Assembly (NCBI RefSeq): GCF_900113285.1 | Contig: NZ_FOOT01000006.1 | Location: 1-64,000, forward strand | From: Pontibacter chinhatensis | Lineage (GTDB): Bacteria; Bacteroidota; Bacteroidia; Cytophagales; Hymenobacteraceae | Length of the DNA stretch: 64,000 nucleotides | Direction of reading: 5' to 3' | Shown here: positions 35,490 through 43,513 of the stretch, piece after piece | Layout: the number at the start of each line of letters is the position of its first letter | How positions within the stretch are numbered: the first letter of the stretch is position 1 | Translations under genes and position numbers: made by a program | The notes under the pieces: model-generated | The model's input: only the letters and a program-made list of their open reading frames with translations | Databases searched by the model: none | Told to the model about the DNA's origin: nothing

Positions 35490-36401
35490 TTATTCTTCTT
35501 TCTTCTCTATTTCTTTTGTCTCCACTTTCACGGCGTTGTCCTGAGGGTGGATGCCGCGGTCGTGCTCCCGGGAATATACTTGCGTAAACTCGGCCCCAAG
35601 CAGGAAAATTACTGCCGCGTAGTATACCCACACCAGAATCAGTACCAGCGAACCGGCCGCGCCGTAAGTATCGGCCAGTGGGTCGTGCTGGAAGTATATG
35701 TTGAGTATGTACTTGCCCAGCACGAATAGGATGGCCGTCACGGGGGCGCCTACCCACACATTGGGCCAGCGGATTTTAGCATCAGGTAGCACCTTGAAAA
35801 TGGCCGCGAAAATGACCGTGCTGATAAGGACGGAAATCAGCACATTGCCCACAGTTATCAAGTATACAGCTACACCCGACATCTCCTGCCGCAGAAAATC
35901 GCTGACCAGCCCCATCACGATATCAACAGAAAGCGACACCAGCAGCAGAAAGCCCAGGCTCACCACCAGCGCCAGCGACAGCACACGGTCCACCACCAGC
36001 TTCAGCCAGCCCAGCTCTGCCTTGGCTTTTACCTCCCACATGGCGTTCAGGGAGTCCTGCAGCGACACGAATACGGTGGTAGCTGAGAATACCATGGTGG
36101 CCACGCCAACGACAGTGCCAATAGTGGTAGAAGCGGAGCGGTCGGCGTTCTCAATAATGTTCTGGATTTGCTGCGCGCTGCTGCGGCCCACAATGCCGCC
36201 AATCTGCTTGGCCAGCTCCCCCTGCACCGCCTCGTCGCCAAATACGATGCCGGCAATGCGCAGCGTGATGATGAGCACGGCAGGCAGGGAGAAAATCGTA
36301 TAAAACCCAATGATGGCTGCCCAGTCGAGCGGCCTGTCGTCTGCAAACTCTTTAAAGGTCAGTTTGGTGAGTTTCCAGCTCCGTTTTAGCTGTTTGTTCA
36401 T
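35490..36401 (-). CDS. YihY/BrkB family inner-membrane protein
   Basis: The protein has about 303 residues and six predicted membrane helices. Typical YihY/BrkB patches are DWAAIIGFYTIFSLPAVLII, a SLNAMWEVKAK loop, and YGAAGSLVLILVWVYYAA with FLLGAEFTQVY near the end. Older annotation calls the family ribonuclease BN by mistake; its true role is unknown. The C-terminal tail is charged and ends in KEIEKKEE. The ATG at 36401 (MNKQLKRSWKLTK) is chosen over a frame start at 36437 without homology. Confidence 0.88.
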   Translation of the reverse strand: MNKQLKRSWKLTKLTFKEFADDRPLDWAAIIGFYTIFSLPAVLIITLRIAGIVFGDEAVQGELAKQIGGIVGRSSAQQIQNIIENADRSASTTIGTVVGVATMVFSATTVFVSLQDSLNAMWEVKAKAELGWLKLVVDRVLSLALVVSLGFLLLVSLSVDIVMGLVSDFLRQEMSGVAVYLITVGNVLISVLISTVIFAAIFKVLPDAKIRWPNVWVGAPVTAILFVLGKYILNIYFQHDPLADTYGAAGSLVLILVWVYYAAVIFLLGAEFTQVYSREHDRGIHPQDNAVKVETKEIEKKEE

Positions 36402-36476
36402 GCAATCATACTTATATCTGGTCTTGACGCCCCTCAAGAACAGGTATACGTACGGCGAACGCTAGCTCGATGATAC

Positions 36477-37112
36477 TTACAGGAGGGGATTAGCTTCCGT
36501 CTGATGTAACTTCATCTCCTTCAGTTTATGTTGTTCCTCTCTGTCTCCAAGGCATAGCGCATTTACAGTCTGTAGGTAGGTAAGCTTATTGTGGAGGTAA
36601 TAGTGCAGTATTGTGTCTTCGACGTCCCTCAGCTCGCAGGCAAATAGCTTCTGAAACCTTGTTCTTACAACCTGCCCATTCAGAAGATGCAGTATCAACG
36701 TGTTTTCTACGCCCTGAGATAAGGTGTTCTCAAAAAAATTACTGAAGCCTCTGTCTGATCTTTCATCCCCGAGCCAATCTGTCCCTTCAAATACGACATA
36801 CCTGATAGCACTTAACGGATAAACTTGTTTGTCTATTTCAATGGCATCCTTGCTGAAAACAATGTGCCCTTCAAGCGCTCCTTTCAGGGGCCTATACTTG
36901 TTTACCACCAGCACACTCAGAAGAATGTGGTAAATACCTGGCAGAACGAGAGCAACAGATAAGTAAGAATAAATGGGGTGGGACTCGGGCGTACCCACCA
37001 CATGCTTCAAGGCCAAAATGAGGAGCACCACACCTGCTATAAAAGCATAACTGATGTATGTTCTGGTCCAGTAAAAACGGTACGGTTTGTAGATCGAGAA
37101 CTTCTTCATCAT
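36477..37112 (-). CDS. Membrane protein with PH-like domain, unknown function
   Basis: The protein has about 211 residues. Two N-terminal membrane helices (YISYAFIAGVVLLILALK and YLSVALVLPGIYHILLSVLV) are followed by a soluble domain of strands resembling a bacterial PH-like fold (HIVFSKDAIEIDKQVYPL). A helical C terminus completes it. I do not recognise a specific family. The ATG at 37112 follows the methyltransferase stop by 15 bp, so the two are likely co-transcribed. Confidence 0.65.
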   Translation of the reverse strand: MMKKFSIYKPYRFYWTRTYISYAFIAGVVLLILALKHVVGTPESHPIYSYLSVALVLPGIYHILLSVLVVNKYRPLKGALEGHIVFSKDAIEIDKQVYPLSAIRYVVFEGTDWLGDERSDRGFSNFFENTLSQGVENTLILHLLNGQVVRTRFQKLFACELRDVEDTILHYYLHNKLTYLQTVNALCLGDREEQHKLKEMKLHQTEANPLL

Positions 37113-37127
37113 ACTTTCACGCACTTG

Positions 37128-37835
37128 CTACTTCACACGTAGCCTGGCCAGGTAATTTCCCGTTTCCCCCTCCAGCAGCAGTTCAAAGGTATAGCCGTGG
37201 TTTAGAGCATAGTCTTCCAGGATGGAGGGGTCGATGAAGAGCCAGTTGAACCAGCCGCTTTCCTGGTCTTTGTAGGTCATGTTATACTTCACCTCCCCGT
37301 AATAGCCGGCGTTCAGGTCCAGCAGCACCGAGCCGTCTTCCTCCTCATACATATACAGGATGTCGGATGACTCCAGCAGGATTTGCCCACCGGGTTTGAG
37401 CAGGGTTTTGGCGTGTTCCAGGAAATGCGGCAGGCCATCCAACGTGCCGGCTATCCCAATGCCGTTCATCAGCAGCAGCAGCGTGTCATACTTTTTGCCT
37501 TGCAGGTCGAACAGGTTTTGGTGCAGCACCTGCATTACGCCCTGCCGCTGCATGGCCTCCACGGCTCCCTCCGAAATGTCCAGGGCAGTAACCTCCACTC
37601 CGCGCTGCTGCAGCGCCAGGGCGTGGCAGCCAGCCCCTGCGCCCACGTCCAGCACGCTTCCACGGCAGGCGTTTAGGGCAAGTACCTCCAGCTCAGGCAT
37701 GTGCTCTTCTGTCCGGAAAAGGTAATACACCGGAATCACGTCATCCTCGGTCAGGTTGCTTTCTACGGTGATCTCTGCATTTTCGGCTCCTGCTAGGTAA
37801 TCCAGCACAGCAGCGCCAATCGGGTCATTTTTCAT
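37128..37835 (-). CDS. Class I SAM-dependent methyltransferase
   Basis: The protein has 235 residues. Motif I is VLDVGAGAGCHALALQQ (about 57-73), an acidic residue ends strand 2 in TALDISEGAV, and motif IV lies in LLLLMNGIGIAG. The LLMNGIG sequence is typical of a methyltransferase subgroup common in Bacteroidota and with unknown substrate. The C-terminal half is predicted to be a beta domain. It is first in a two-gene minus-strand unit with the PH-like membrane protein. Confidence 0.85.
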   Translation of the reverse strand: MKNDPIGAAVLDYLAGAENAEITVESNLTEDDVIPVYYLFRTEEHMPELEVLALNACRGSVLDVGAGAGCHALALQQRGVEVTALDISEGAVEAMQRQGVMQVLHQNLFDLQGKKYDTLLLLMNGIGIAGTLDGLPHFLEHAKTLLKPGGQILLESSDILYMYEEEDGSVLLDLNAGYYGEVKYNMTYKDQESGWFNWLFIDPSILEDYALNHGYTFELLLEGETGNYLARLRVK

Positions 37836-38038
37836 GTACTCTTATACTTTCAGGTCTGCAATTTCGGCACAAAAGGCGTCCGGACAAACTCAATTTATAC
37901 TTATCAAATGATAAAATTCAAAGACATTATATACAGTTATCACTGCATCAGCCGTTTATATTAAAAATAGTAGTATCGTGATATTGCATATCTGCGAAAC
38001 TTCAATAGATTTAACATCGTTTTTTGAGAGCAAAGCCT

Positions 38039-38617
38039 ATGTCACTTAACGCCTTCAGCCATAACCTGCTCATGAACCCAAAACTGGAAGCCAAGTATTT
38101 GCGTCTGGAAGAGCTCAGAAATCCTCTACTAGATGAACTGGACGGACTGGACCATCAGCAGTTGAACGCAGCCCCTGCGCCCGGCAAGTGGAGTATAAAC
38201 CAACATGTGGCACACCTTATCCTGGTGGAGCAACGCACGCTGGAAAACATTCGCTACAAGCTGCAGCGTCCCGAGGAACTGCAGGACGTACCCTTCGCGC
38301 AGGAGGCAAAGGCCTTGCTGATGAAGGTGGCACTGCACTCGGGGCAGAAATTTAAAGCCCCTGACATTGTGGCCAACGTGCCGGAGGTATCGGAGCTGAG
38401 CGCCTTGCGCAAGCAGTGGGACACGATGCGCTTTGAACTGGAAGACGAACTAATCGGATTTCCGCCCGCGCTGCTGGCCAAAGGGGTGTTCAAGCACCCG
38501 GTGGTGGGGTACCTAACCATTTGCCAGACGCTCAACTTTCTGCAGGATCACTTCATCCACCACAAGCAGATTATGATGGCCCAGAAGGAGGCGCTTATCA
38601 ACCAACTGCAGGCATAG
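38039..38617 (+). CDS. DinB family metal-binding protein
   Basis: The protein has about 192 residues and is four-helical. The DinB/YfiT metal triad is represented by His in WSINQHVAHLILVEQ and in LQDHFIHHKQ, with an APGKWS motif at the first helix junction. Relatives include thiol transferases (bacillithiol-dependent) and proteins of unknown role, so only the family is named. The ATG at 38039 (MSLNAFSHNLLMNP) is chosen; a second possible start is at 38072 (MNPKLEAKYL). It is a single gene. Confidence 0.85.
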   Translation: MSLNAFSHNLLMNPKLEAKYLRLEELRNPLLDELDGLDHQQLNAAPAPGKWSINQHVAHLILVEQRTLENIRYKLQRPEELQDVPFAQEAKALLMKVALHSGQKFKAPDIVANVPEVSELSALRKQWDTMRFELEDELIGFPPALLAKGVFKHPVVGYLTICQTLNFLQDHFIHHKQIMMAQKEALINQLQA

Positions 38618-38828
38618 TAGACACCCTTCCGAAATCCCTTTATTCGTTGTACTTCATATAATTAAGACATAGCATATAAAGTATAAATTCGCCATCAACT
38701 TATACTTTCTCCACAGGTTTCCAGCACATCGCTTCATTATAAATTCAGGTTGACCATGCTCTCCTGCTCCGCATAACTATAAGCCCTCTTCGGGAGTATA
38801 GCAGCAATGGGCAGCAATAGTATGATGT

Positions 38829-39422
38829 ATGGAAGACAACCACCTTGGGGTAGACTTTGGCTCCAAACTTGCCGGGACGACGGCCGCCGCCATGGTGCAG
38901 CAGGGAGAGCTGTATGTATGGCAATGCGAGAAGGGCAATGATGCGGACCAGTGGCTGCAGGAACTTGTGCGGCAGCAAAGCCCAAATGTGATTTATATCG
39001 ACGCGCCGCTAACCCTGCCCAAAGCATATGGCTTTGCAGTACCCAGCCCCGCCGCTGATTTCTTCTACCGCCAGGCAGACCGGGAGGTGCAGGCCATGTC
39101 GCCAATGTTCCTGGGCGGGCTTACGGCGCGGGCCATGCGGTTGCGCGCGCTGATGGCAAACCAGGGCGTTGCCATGTTGGAGACCTACCCTGCCGAGGCG
39201 GTCAGGCTGCTGCTCCCCCAACTTCAGGGCTACAAAAAAGATCCAGCCGCACTCCCGGATTACACTGCTGCCCTACAGCGCACCTTAAATTATAAACTGC
39301 ACACGCTTCCCGAAAACTGGCACCAGTTTGACGCTATACTTTGCTGGCTATCTGGCCATAGGCATCAGCAACAGCAATCTATACTTTATGGCGACCCGTA
39401 TGAGGGAAGGATTATCATATAG
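38829..39422 (+). CDS. DUF429 family protein (RNase H-like fold)
   Basis: The protein has 197 residues. HLGVDFGSKLAGTTAAAM and VIYIDAPLTLP give the two Asp-containing strands of a ribonuclease H-like core. ETYPAEAVRLL and FDAILCWLSGHRH complete the DUF429 signature. The function of the family is unknown; nuclease or hydrolase activity is a guess from fold. It is convergent with the lipoprotein gene downstream, which starts 7 bases past its stop on the other strand. Confidence 0.82.
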   Translation: MEDNHLGVDFGSKLAGTTAAAMVQQGELYVWQCEKGNDADQWLQELVRQQSPNVIYIDAPLTLPKAYGFAVPSPAADFFYRQADREVQAMSPMFLGGLTARAMRLRALMANQGVAMLETYPAEAVRLLLPQLQGYKKDPAALPDYTAALQRTLNYKLHTLPENWHQFDAILCWLSGHRHQQQQSILYGDPYEGRIII

Positions 39423-39429
39423 CCCCTGC

Positions 39430-40023
39430 TTAGAGGTCGGCAGCTGTTTCCAAAGTGCGGAACTCCATCTGCAGCGCCTTAATCTTCACTTCTGATCCGG
39501 TGGGGATATTACCGCTTATCGCGTCCTTGCGCTCATTGAGCCGCTCCAGTACCCGCTTGGCCATTTCCCAATCCTCGTTCGTCCAGTTCTCTTTTTCAAC
39601 CCGTACGCGCTCCATAAAGGCTTCGTAGGCGGCCTCTACATTTGTTTCATTTAGCGTAGTGGTGGCCCACTCCCCGAGCAGGTTTTGTTCCCATTCTTCC
39701 ATCTCTCCAGCGGAGTGGCTGCGCTTATACTTTTCATCAGCATCCTGGAACTCCTGCTTCAGGTTCTGGTAATCCTGCTTGAGTTCGTCCGAAAAGTTTT
39801 CCTGCTTGCGGTCCAGTTCCTGGGTGCGCTTGCTAAAATCCTCCCGGGCACGTTTCCAGTCTTCCTCCGTGCGGTCGGCCACGCTAGCCGTAAAGTCGTT
39901 TACCCAGGCCCTGAAGTCGCCCAGGTCGTCCTCTACCTGCTGCTCACGGGTAGCGGTGCAGGAGCCAAGCACCAGCCCTGCCAGCACAGCACATGTGCTT
40001 AAAATTCTAAATATGCCCTTCAT
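39430..40023 (-). CDS. Helical lipoprotein (possibly DUF6565)
   Basis: The protein has 197 residues. A signal peptide ends in LGSC. The rest is long charged helix (DRTEEDWKRAREDFSKRTQE and similar segments), predicted to be coiled coil, with repeated W in EDWKRA / EEWEQN / NEDWEMAK. This resembles the DUF6565 lipoproteins of Hymenobacteraceae, recalled with moderate certainty. It lies in the periplasm or at the outer membrane inner face. The function is unknown. Confidence 0.72.
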   Translation of the reverse strand: MKGIFRILSTCAVLAGLVLGSCTATREQQVEDDLGDFRAWVNDFTASVADRTEEDWKRAREDFSKRTQELDRKQENFSDELKQDYQNLKQEFQDADEKYKRSHSAGEMEEWEQNLLGEWATTTLNETNVEAAYEAFMERVRVEKENWTNEDWEMAKRVLERLNERKDAISGNIPTGSEVKIKALQMEFRTLETAADL

Positions 40024-40670
40024 ACAATATCGTTGGTTACGTGGTACTATACCCTCAGATACGACGCAGGTAAACTATAAGATATTATCTTTCAAAACTT
40101 AAAGAAGGCATGCTTAAACCCGGTCTTTACAATCTCTGCTACCCTACCGCCGCAGCATAAAACTTAAAAAGATGATAACCCTAAGGGATTAGCTTCGTAA
40201 ATAATCTTTAAGCAAGAAAATATTAAACTTATTTTACAATAGATATATTTTTTGATAGTAATAATCACCCAACATACCACCTCTTAGGAGGAAACAGTTG
40301 CAATAGCTTATACTTCGAGTATGCATTCGTACCGCACAAGTGAAGTATAAGCTATTTACTTTTTGGCCTCAGCAGCACCTAATGGCCCCTCTTGACGGCC
40401 TACCCAGAGCTTCAACTTTTTCTGAGAACCTCTTGCTCCTACCGCCCTCTTAACATCACATTACTTACGGCTACCTCCCCAGCATTCCTGTGTAGCCGCA
40501 CTGACTCCTGCCCGCTACTACGTATATTGAACTGCTTCACAGAGCCTAACTTTAGCGTTAGGTTTGGAGTAAGTGTCAGTGAGAAATACAGTATGAAATG
40601 TGGTCCCTTCATACTAGCCTAAGTATAAACCATATTTAACAAACACTTCATACTACAACCTTAAGGAACT
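40024..40670. other. Long intergenic region without a supported gene
   Basis: About 650 bases. The first half is AT-rich and probably includes the lipoprotein promoter. At 40302-40356 there is a long hairpin. The second half contains an open plus-strand frame at 40392-40622 with Ser/Cys/Thr-rich content and no family likeness. A weak inverted repeat, CCTAAC / GTTAGG, lies near 40546-40562. Confidence 0.5.
40302..40356. repeat. 15-bp hairpin built from an inverted AAGTATA pair
   Basis: AATAGCTTATACTTC (40302-40316) and GAAGTATAAGCTATT (40342-40356) are perfect complements around a 25-base loop, followed by TACTTTTT. It looks like an intrinsic terminator, but no gene ends nearby on the plus strand. 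A small RNA gene upstream is possible. Confidence 0.65.
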
Positions 40671-41156
40671 ATGGAAAACAACCAGGCAAAGCAGGAGGAG
40701 TTTATGCGGGAGGCCATCAGGCTGTCCCTTGAAAAGATGCAGGAGGGCTACGGTGGGCCATTCGGCTCCGTTATCGTTCGGAACGGGGAGATTATTGCCA
40801 GGGGCTATAATAACGTGCTCCACTCCCACGACCCCACGGCTCACGCCGAAATGGAAGCCATCCGCGCCGCCACCCAGGCACTCGGCACCCACGACCTCTC
40901 CGACTGCGAGTTGTACGCCAGTTCCCAACCCTGCCCGATGTGCATGGGCGCCATTTACTGGGCCAGACTGAAGAAAGTATACTTTGGCAACCGCCACGAA
41001 GACGCCGCCCGCATCGGTTTCGACGACTCCTTTATCTACGAGGAGCTCGAGAAGCCGCTTGAGAAAAGGCGCATCCCCATGGTGCAGCTACTCCCGGAGG
41101 AGGCCAAGGTAGCTTTTGAGGCCTGGGAAAAGAAGCCGGATAAGCAAAGGTATTAG
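40671..41156 (+). CDS. guaD: Guanine deaminase (CDA fold, GuaD type)
   Basis: The protein has 161 residues. The zinc-binding pattern is DPTAHAEMEAI (His and catalytic Glu) with QPCPMCMGAIYWAR (two Cys). The C-terminal segment GFDDSFIYEELEKP...RRIPM follows Bacillus subtilis guanine deaminase and separates it from tRNA deaminase TadA. It converts guanine to xanthine. It is cytosolic, with a ribosome site AAGGAAC before the ATG. It is a single gene; guaA lies 20 kb away and is not linked. Confidence 0.88.
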   Translation: MENNQAKQEEFMREAIRLSLEKMQEGYGGPFGSVIVRNGEIIARGYNNVLHSHDPTAHAEMEAIRAATQALGTHDLSDCELYASSQPCPMCMGAIYWARLKKVYFGNRHEDAARIGFDDSFIYEELEKPLEKRRIPMVQLLPEEAKVAFEAWEKKPDKQRY

Positions 41157-41254
41157 GGAGTTGGGGACTTTAGGAGTTGTTGAGTTTGGGAGTTAGAGAG
41201 TTTGTATTGTATTTATAAACCCGCTCAGGCCCTCCACTAGCCATAGAAGAGTTT

Positions 41255-41830
41255 GGAAGTGCCGGGTCCAACCACCCCCTGCCCCTCCTTAGCCAAGGAG
41301 GGGAGTCTGTAATTACTGGTGCTGAAGTATTATCTTCGTAGTCAAAGTATAAACCCACCCCCGCCCCTCCGAGGAGGGGAATAATAATTACTACTTTTAC
41401 TGTCATCTCGAGCAGCGCGAGGGATCTATCCGGAATTCTAAAGAGATCTCTCCCTTGGGTCGAGATGACAGCAAGAGCAGGAGCTATGGAGTCTCATCCC
41501 AGTAATTGTCTCAGCAGGCGATTATCATCCCCCTACCCCCTTCAAAGGGGGACTTGGTTCACGTTGTATTGCAAGAAGCTATCGAGTTCGTTCCCAGTTT
41601 TTCTGGGAGGCGCCTATGCGAGTTTTTCCGGTGCCCGTCAAGGGCAGCCCGAGGCACGAGGGCAGGAAAAGCTCCCAGCGCCGAGCAGGAAAACGAGGCC
41701 TCCCGGCCTGGGAGGGCACCAAAGCCGGAAATGAAACAATAGGTAAGTAAGTCTGGAGGATGAACGGCAGCTAGTAAGAATAGCTTAGCTCCAGTTGCGG
41801 GAAGCGTTGGCTAGGAAAAGTAGATCCAAA
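41255..41830 (+). repeat. Composite intergenic repeat, copy 3
   Basis: It lies between the convergent guaD and ffh genes. Blocks in order are CGGGTCCAACCACCCCCTG, CTTAGCCAAGGAGGGGA, CTGTCATCTCGAGCAGCGCG, GAGATCTCTCCC and TCGAGATGACAG. Then follow CGGTGCCCGTCAAGGGCAGC, CGAGGCACGAGGGCAGG, GAGGCCTCCCGGCC and TCTGGAGGATGAACGGCAGC. It contains an extra insert, CCCCCTACCCCCTTCAAAGG, not seen in the other copies. Copies of AAGTATA follow at 41828-41900. Frames at 41465-41742 are by-products. Confidence 0.82.
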
Positions 41831-41939
41831 GTATAAAAGGACAGGGGCTATAAGCTCGCGCCAGCTAAAGTATACCAGCAAGTATAGCTCAAGTATAAAG
41901 TATCACCAAGCAAAGCCTCTCCATCTCAGACCATCTAAC

Positions 41940-41982
41940 AAAAAAGCGAGGGCTATACTTATTACAAGTATAGCCCTCGCTT
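41940..41982 (-). terminator. Intrinsic terminator of ffh, made of an inverted AAGTATA pair
   Basis: AAGCGAGGGCTATACTT (41944-41960) and AAGTATAGCCCTCGCTT (41966-41982) form a perfect 17-bp stem with a 5-base loop and a T run on the minus strand. The top of the stem is one copy of the dispersed heptamer on each arm. Confidence 0.92.
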
Positions 41983-42003
41983 AAAATAAAGTATAAAATC
42001 AGC

Positions 42004-43338
42004 TTAACGCTTCAGCATATTCGCTAGGTTGCCGAGGCCACCGCGCTTGCCGGCCATCTTGTTCATCGAGCGCATCATCTTACGCATGTCGTTAAACTGC
42101 TTCATCAGGTTGTTTACCTGCGTGATGTCCGTACCGCTGCCTTTGGCAATTCTGGCACGACGGCTGCCGCTAATCATATCCGGGTTCTCACGCTCTGCCG
42201 GGGTCATCGACTTAATAATAGCTTCAATCGGCTTGAAGGCATTGTCATCGATCTCCACATCCTTCAGTGCTTTTCCAACGCCAGGGATCATCCCCACCAG
42301 GTCCTTGATGTCACCCATCTTCTTGATTTGCTCCAGCTGCGTCAGGAAGTCGTCGAAGTTGAACTGGTTCTTGCGGATCTTCTTGTTGATACGCTTGGCT
42401 TCTTCCTCGTCAAAGGCCTGCTGCGCACGCTCCACCAGGGAGATAACGTCGCCCATGCCCAAGATACGCTGCGCCATACGATCCGGATAGAACAGATCCA
42501 GCGCCTCCATCTTCTCACCGGTCGAGATAAACTTAATCGGCTTCTCCACCACGGCACGAATCGAAAGAGCCGCACCACCACGGGAGTCACCGTCCAGCTT
42601 GGTCAGTACCACGCCGTCGAAGTTGATGCGCTCGTTAAAGGTCTTGGCCGTGTTCACCGCATCCTGGCCCGTCATGGAGTCTACCACAAACAGGGTTTCG
42701 GTCGGCTTGATGGCCTTTTTGATTTCCTCTATCTCTTTCATCATCGCCTCATCCACGGCCAAACGACCGGCGGTGTCGATGATGACTACTTTCTTGTGCG
42801 TTTTCTTGGCGTGCTCAATCGCGTTGAGGGCAATCTGCACCGGGTTTTTACTCTCCGGCTCTGTATACGCCTCCACACCTACCTGCTCGGCCAGCACCTG
42901 CAGCTGCGTAATCGCGGCCGGACGGTACACGTCGCAGGCTGCTACCATCACAGAGCGGCCTTGTCTTTTAATATAATTGGCCAGTTTGCCGGTAAACGTT
43001 GTTTTACCAGAGCCTTGCAGACCGGAAATCAGGATAATAGCGGGCTCACCCTTCAGGTTGATGTCCTGCTTCTCCCCACCCATCAGCTCGGTCAGCTCCT
43101 CGTGCATGATCTTCACCATCAACTGGCCAGGCGATACGGCGATCAACACATCGCGGCCCAGGGCCTTCTCCTTGATGTTATCGGTGACAGTCTTGGCTAC
43201 TTTATAGTTTACGTCGGCATCCACCAGGGCGCGGCGCACCTCCTTGATGGTCTGGGCTACGTTAATTTCGGTAATGCTTCCCTGGCCTTTAAGCGTTTTA
43301 AAGGCGCGGTCTAGTTTGTTACTTAAATTATCGAACAT
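42004..43338 (-). CDS. ffh: Signal recognition particle protein Ffh
   Basis: The protein has 444 residues. The N domain is followed by a GTPase G domain (GLQGSGKTTFTGKLA, VIIDTAGRL, TKLDGDSRGG). The methionine-rich M domain (from about 300) has MIPGVGKAL and the RNA-binding SGSRRARIAKGSGT. It forms SRP with the 4.5S-type RNA encoded at 60159-60260 and targets ribosomes to FtsY at the membrane. A -7 box TACTTTTG lies at 43359-43366 on the minus strand. It is a single gene. Confidence 0.97.
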   Translation of the reverse strand: MFDNLSNKLDRAFKTLKGQGSITEINVAQTIKEVRRALVDADVNYKVAKTVTDNIKEKALGRDVLIAVSPGQLMVKIMHEELTELMGGEKQDINLKGEPAIILISGLQGSGKTTFTGKLANYIKRQGRSVMVAACDVYRPAAITQLQVLAEQVGVEAYTEPESKNPVQIALNAIEHAKKTHKKVVIIDTAGRLAVDEAMMKEIEEIKKAIKPTETLFVVDSMTGQDAVNTAKTFNERINFDGVVLTKLDGDSRGGAALSIRAVVEKPIKFISTGEKMEALDLFYPDRMAQRILGMGDVISLVERAQQAFDEEEAKRINKKIRKNQFNFDDFLTQLEQIKKMGDIKDLVGMIPGVGKALKDVEIDDNAFKPIEAIIKSMTPAERENPDMISGSRRARIAKGSGTDITQVNNLMKQFNDMRKMMRSMNKMAGKRGGLGNLANMLKR

Positions 43339-43358
43339 CTTTTTTCTGGATTTACCTA

Positions 43359-43366
43359 CAAAAGTA
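43359..43366 (-). promoter_or_regulatory. Bacteroidota -7 box of ffh
   Basis: TACTTTTG on the minus strand. The identical octamer precedes the SRP RNA gene (60264-60271). Confidence 0.55.
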
Positions 43367-43513
43367 AGGATTCTCAGGAATACTTACCACTTTATTGCAC
43401 AACATCAGAATTTACGCTTCCGGCCCGGCAAAGTATAGCCACAACAGCCGATACATTGCTGCGTAAAGCCTTTTGTGAAACATTTATTCACTATATTTGA
43501 AAGCTAATGCCTA

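Noticed and set aside
40392..40622. 76-codon plus-strand frame before guaD
   Set aside because: It is rich in Ser, Cys and Leu with no motif; no ribosome site is evident.
41465..41742. Two overlapping frames inside the composite repeat, with similar ones at 13645-13899 and 60533-60778
   Set aside because: The frames differ between copies and follow the repeat's block structure; the repeats appear non-coding.
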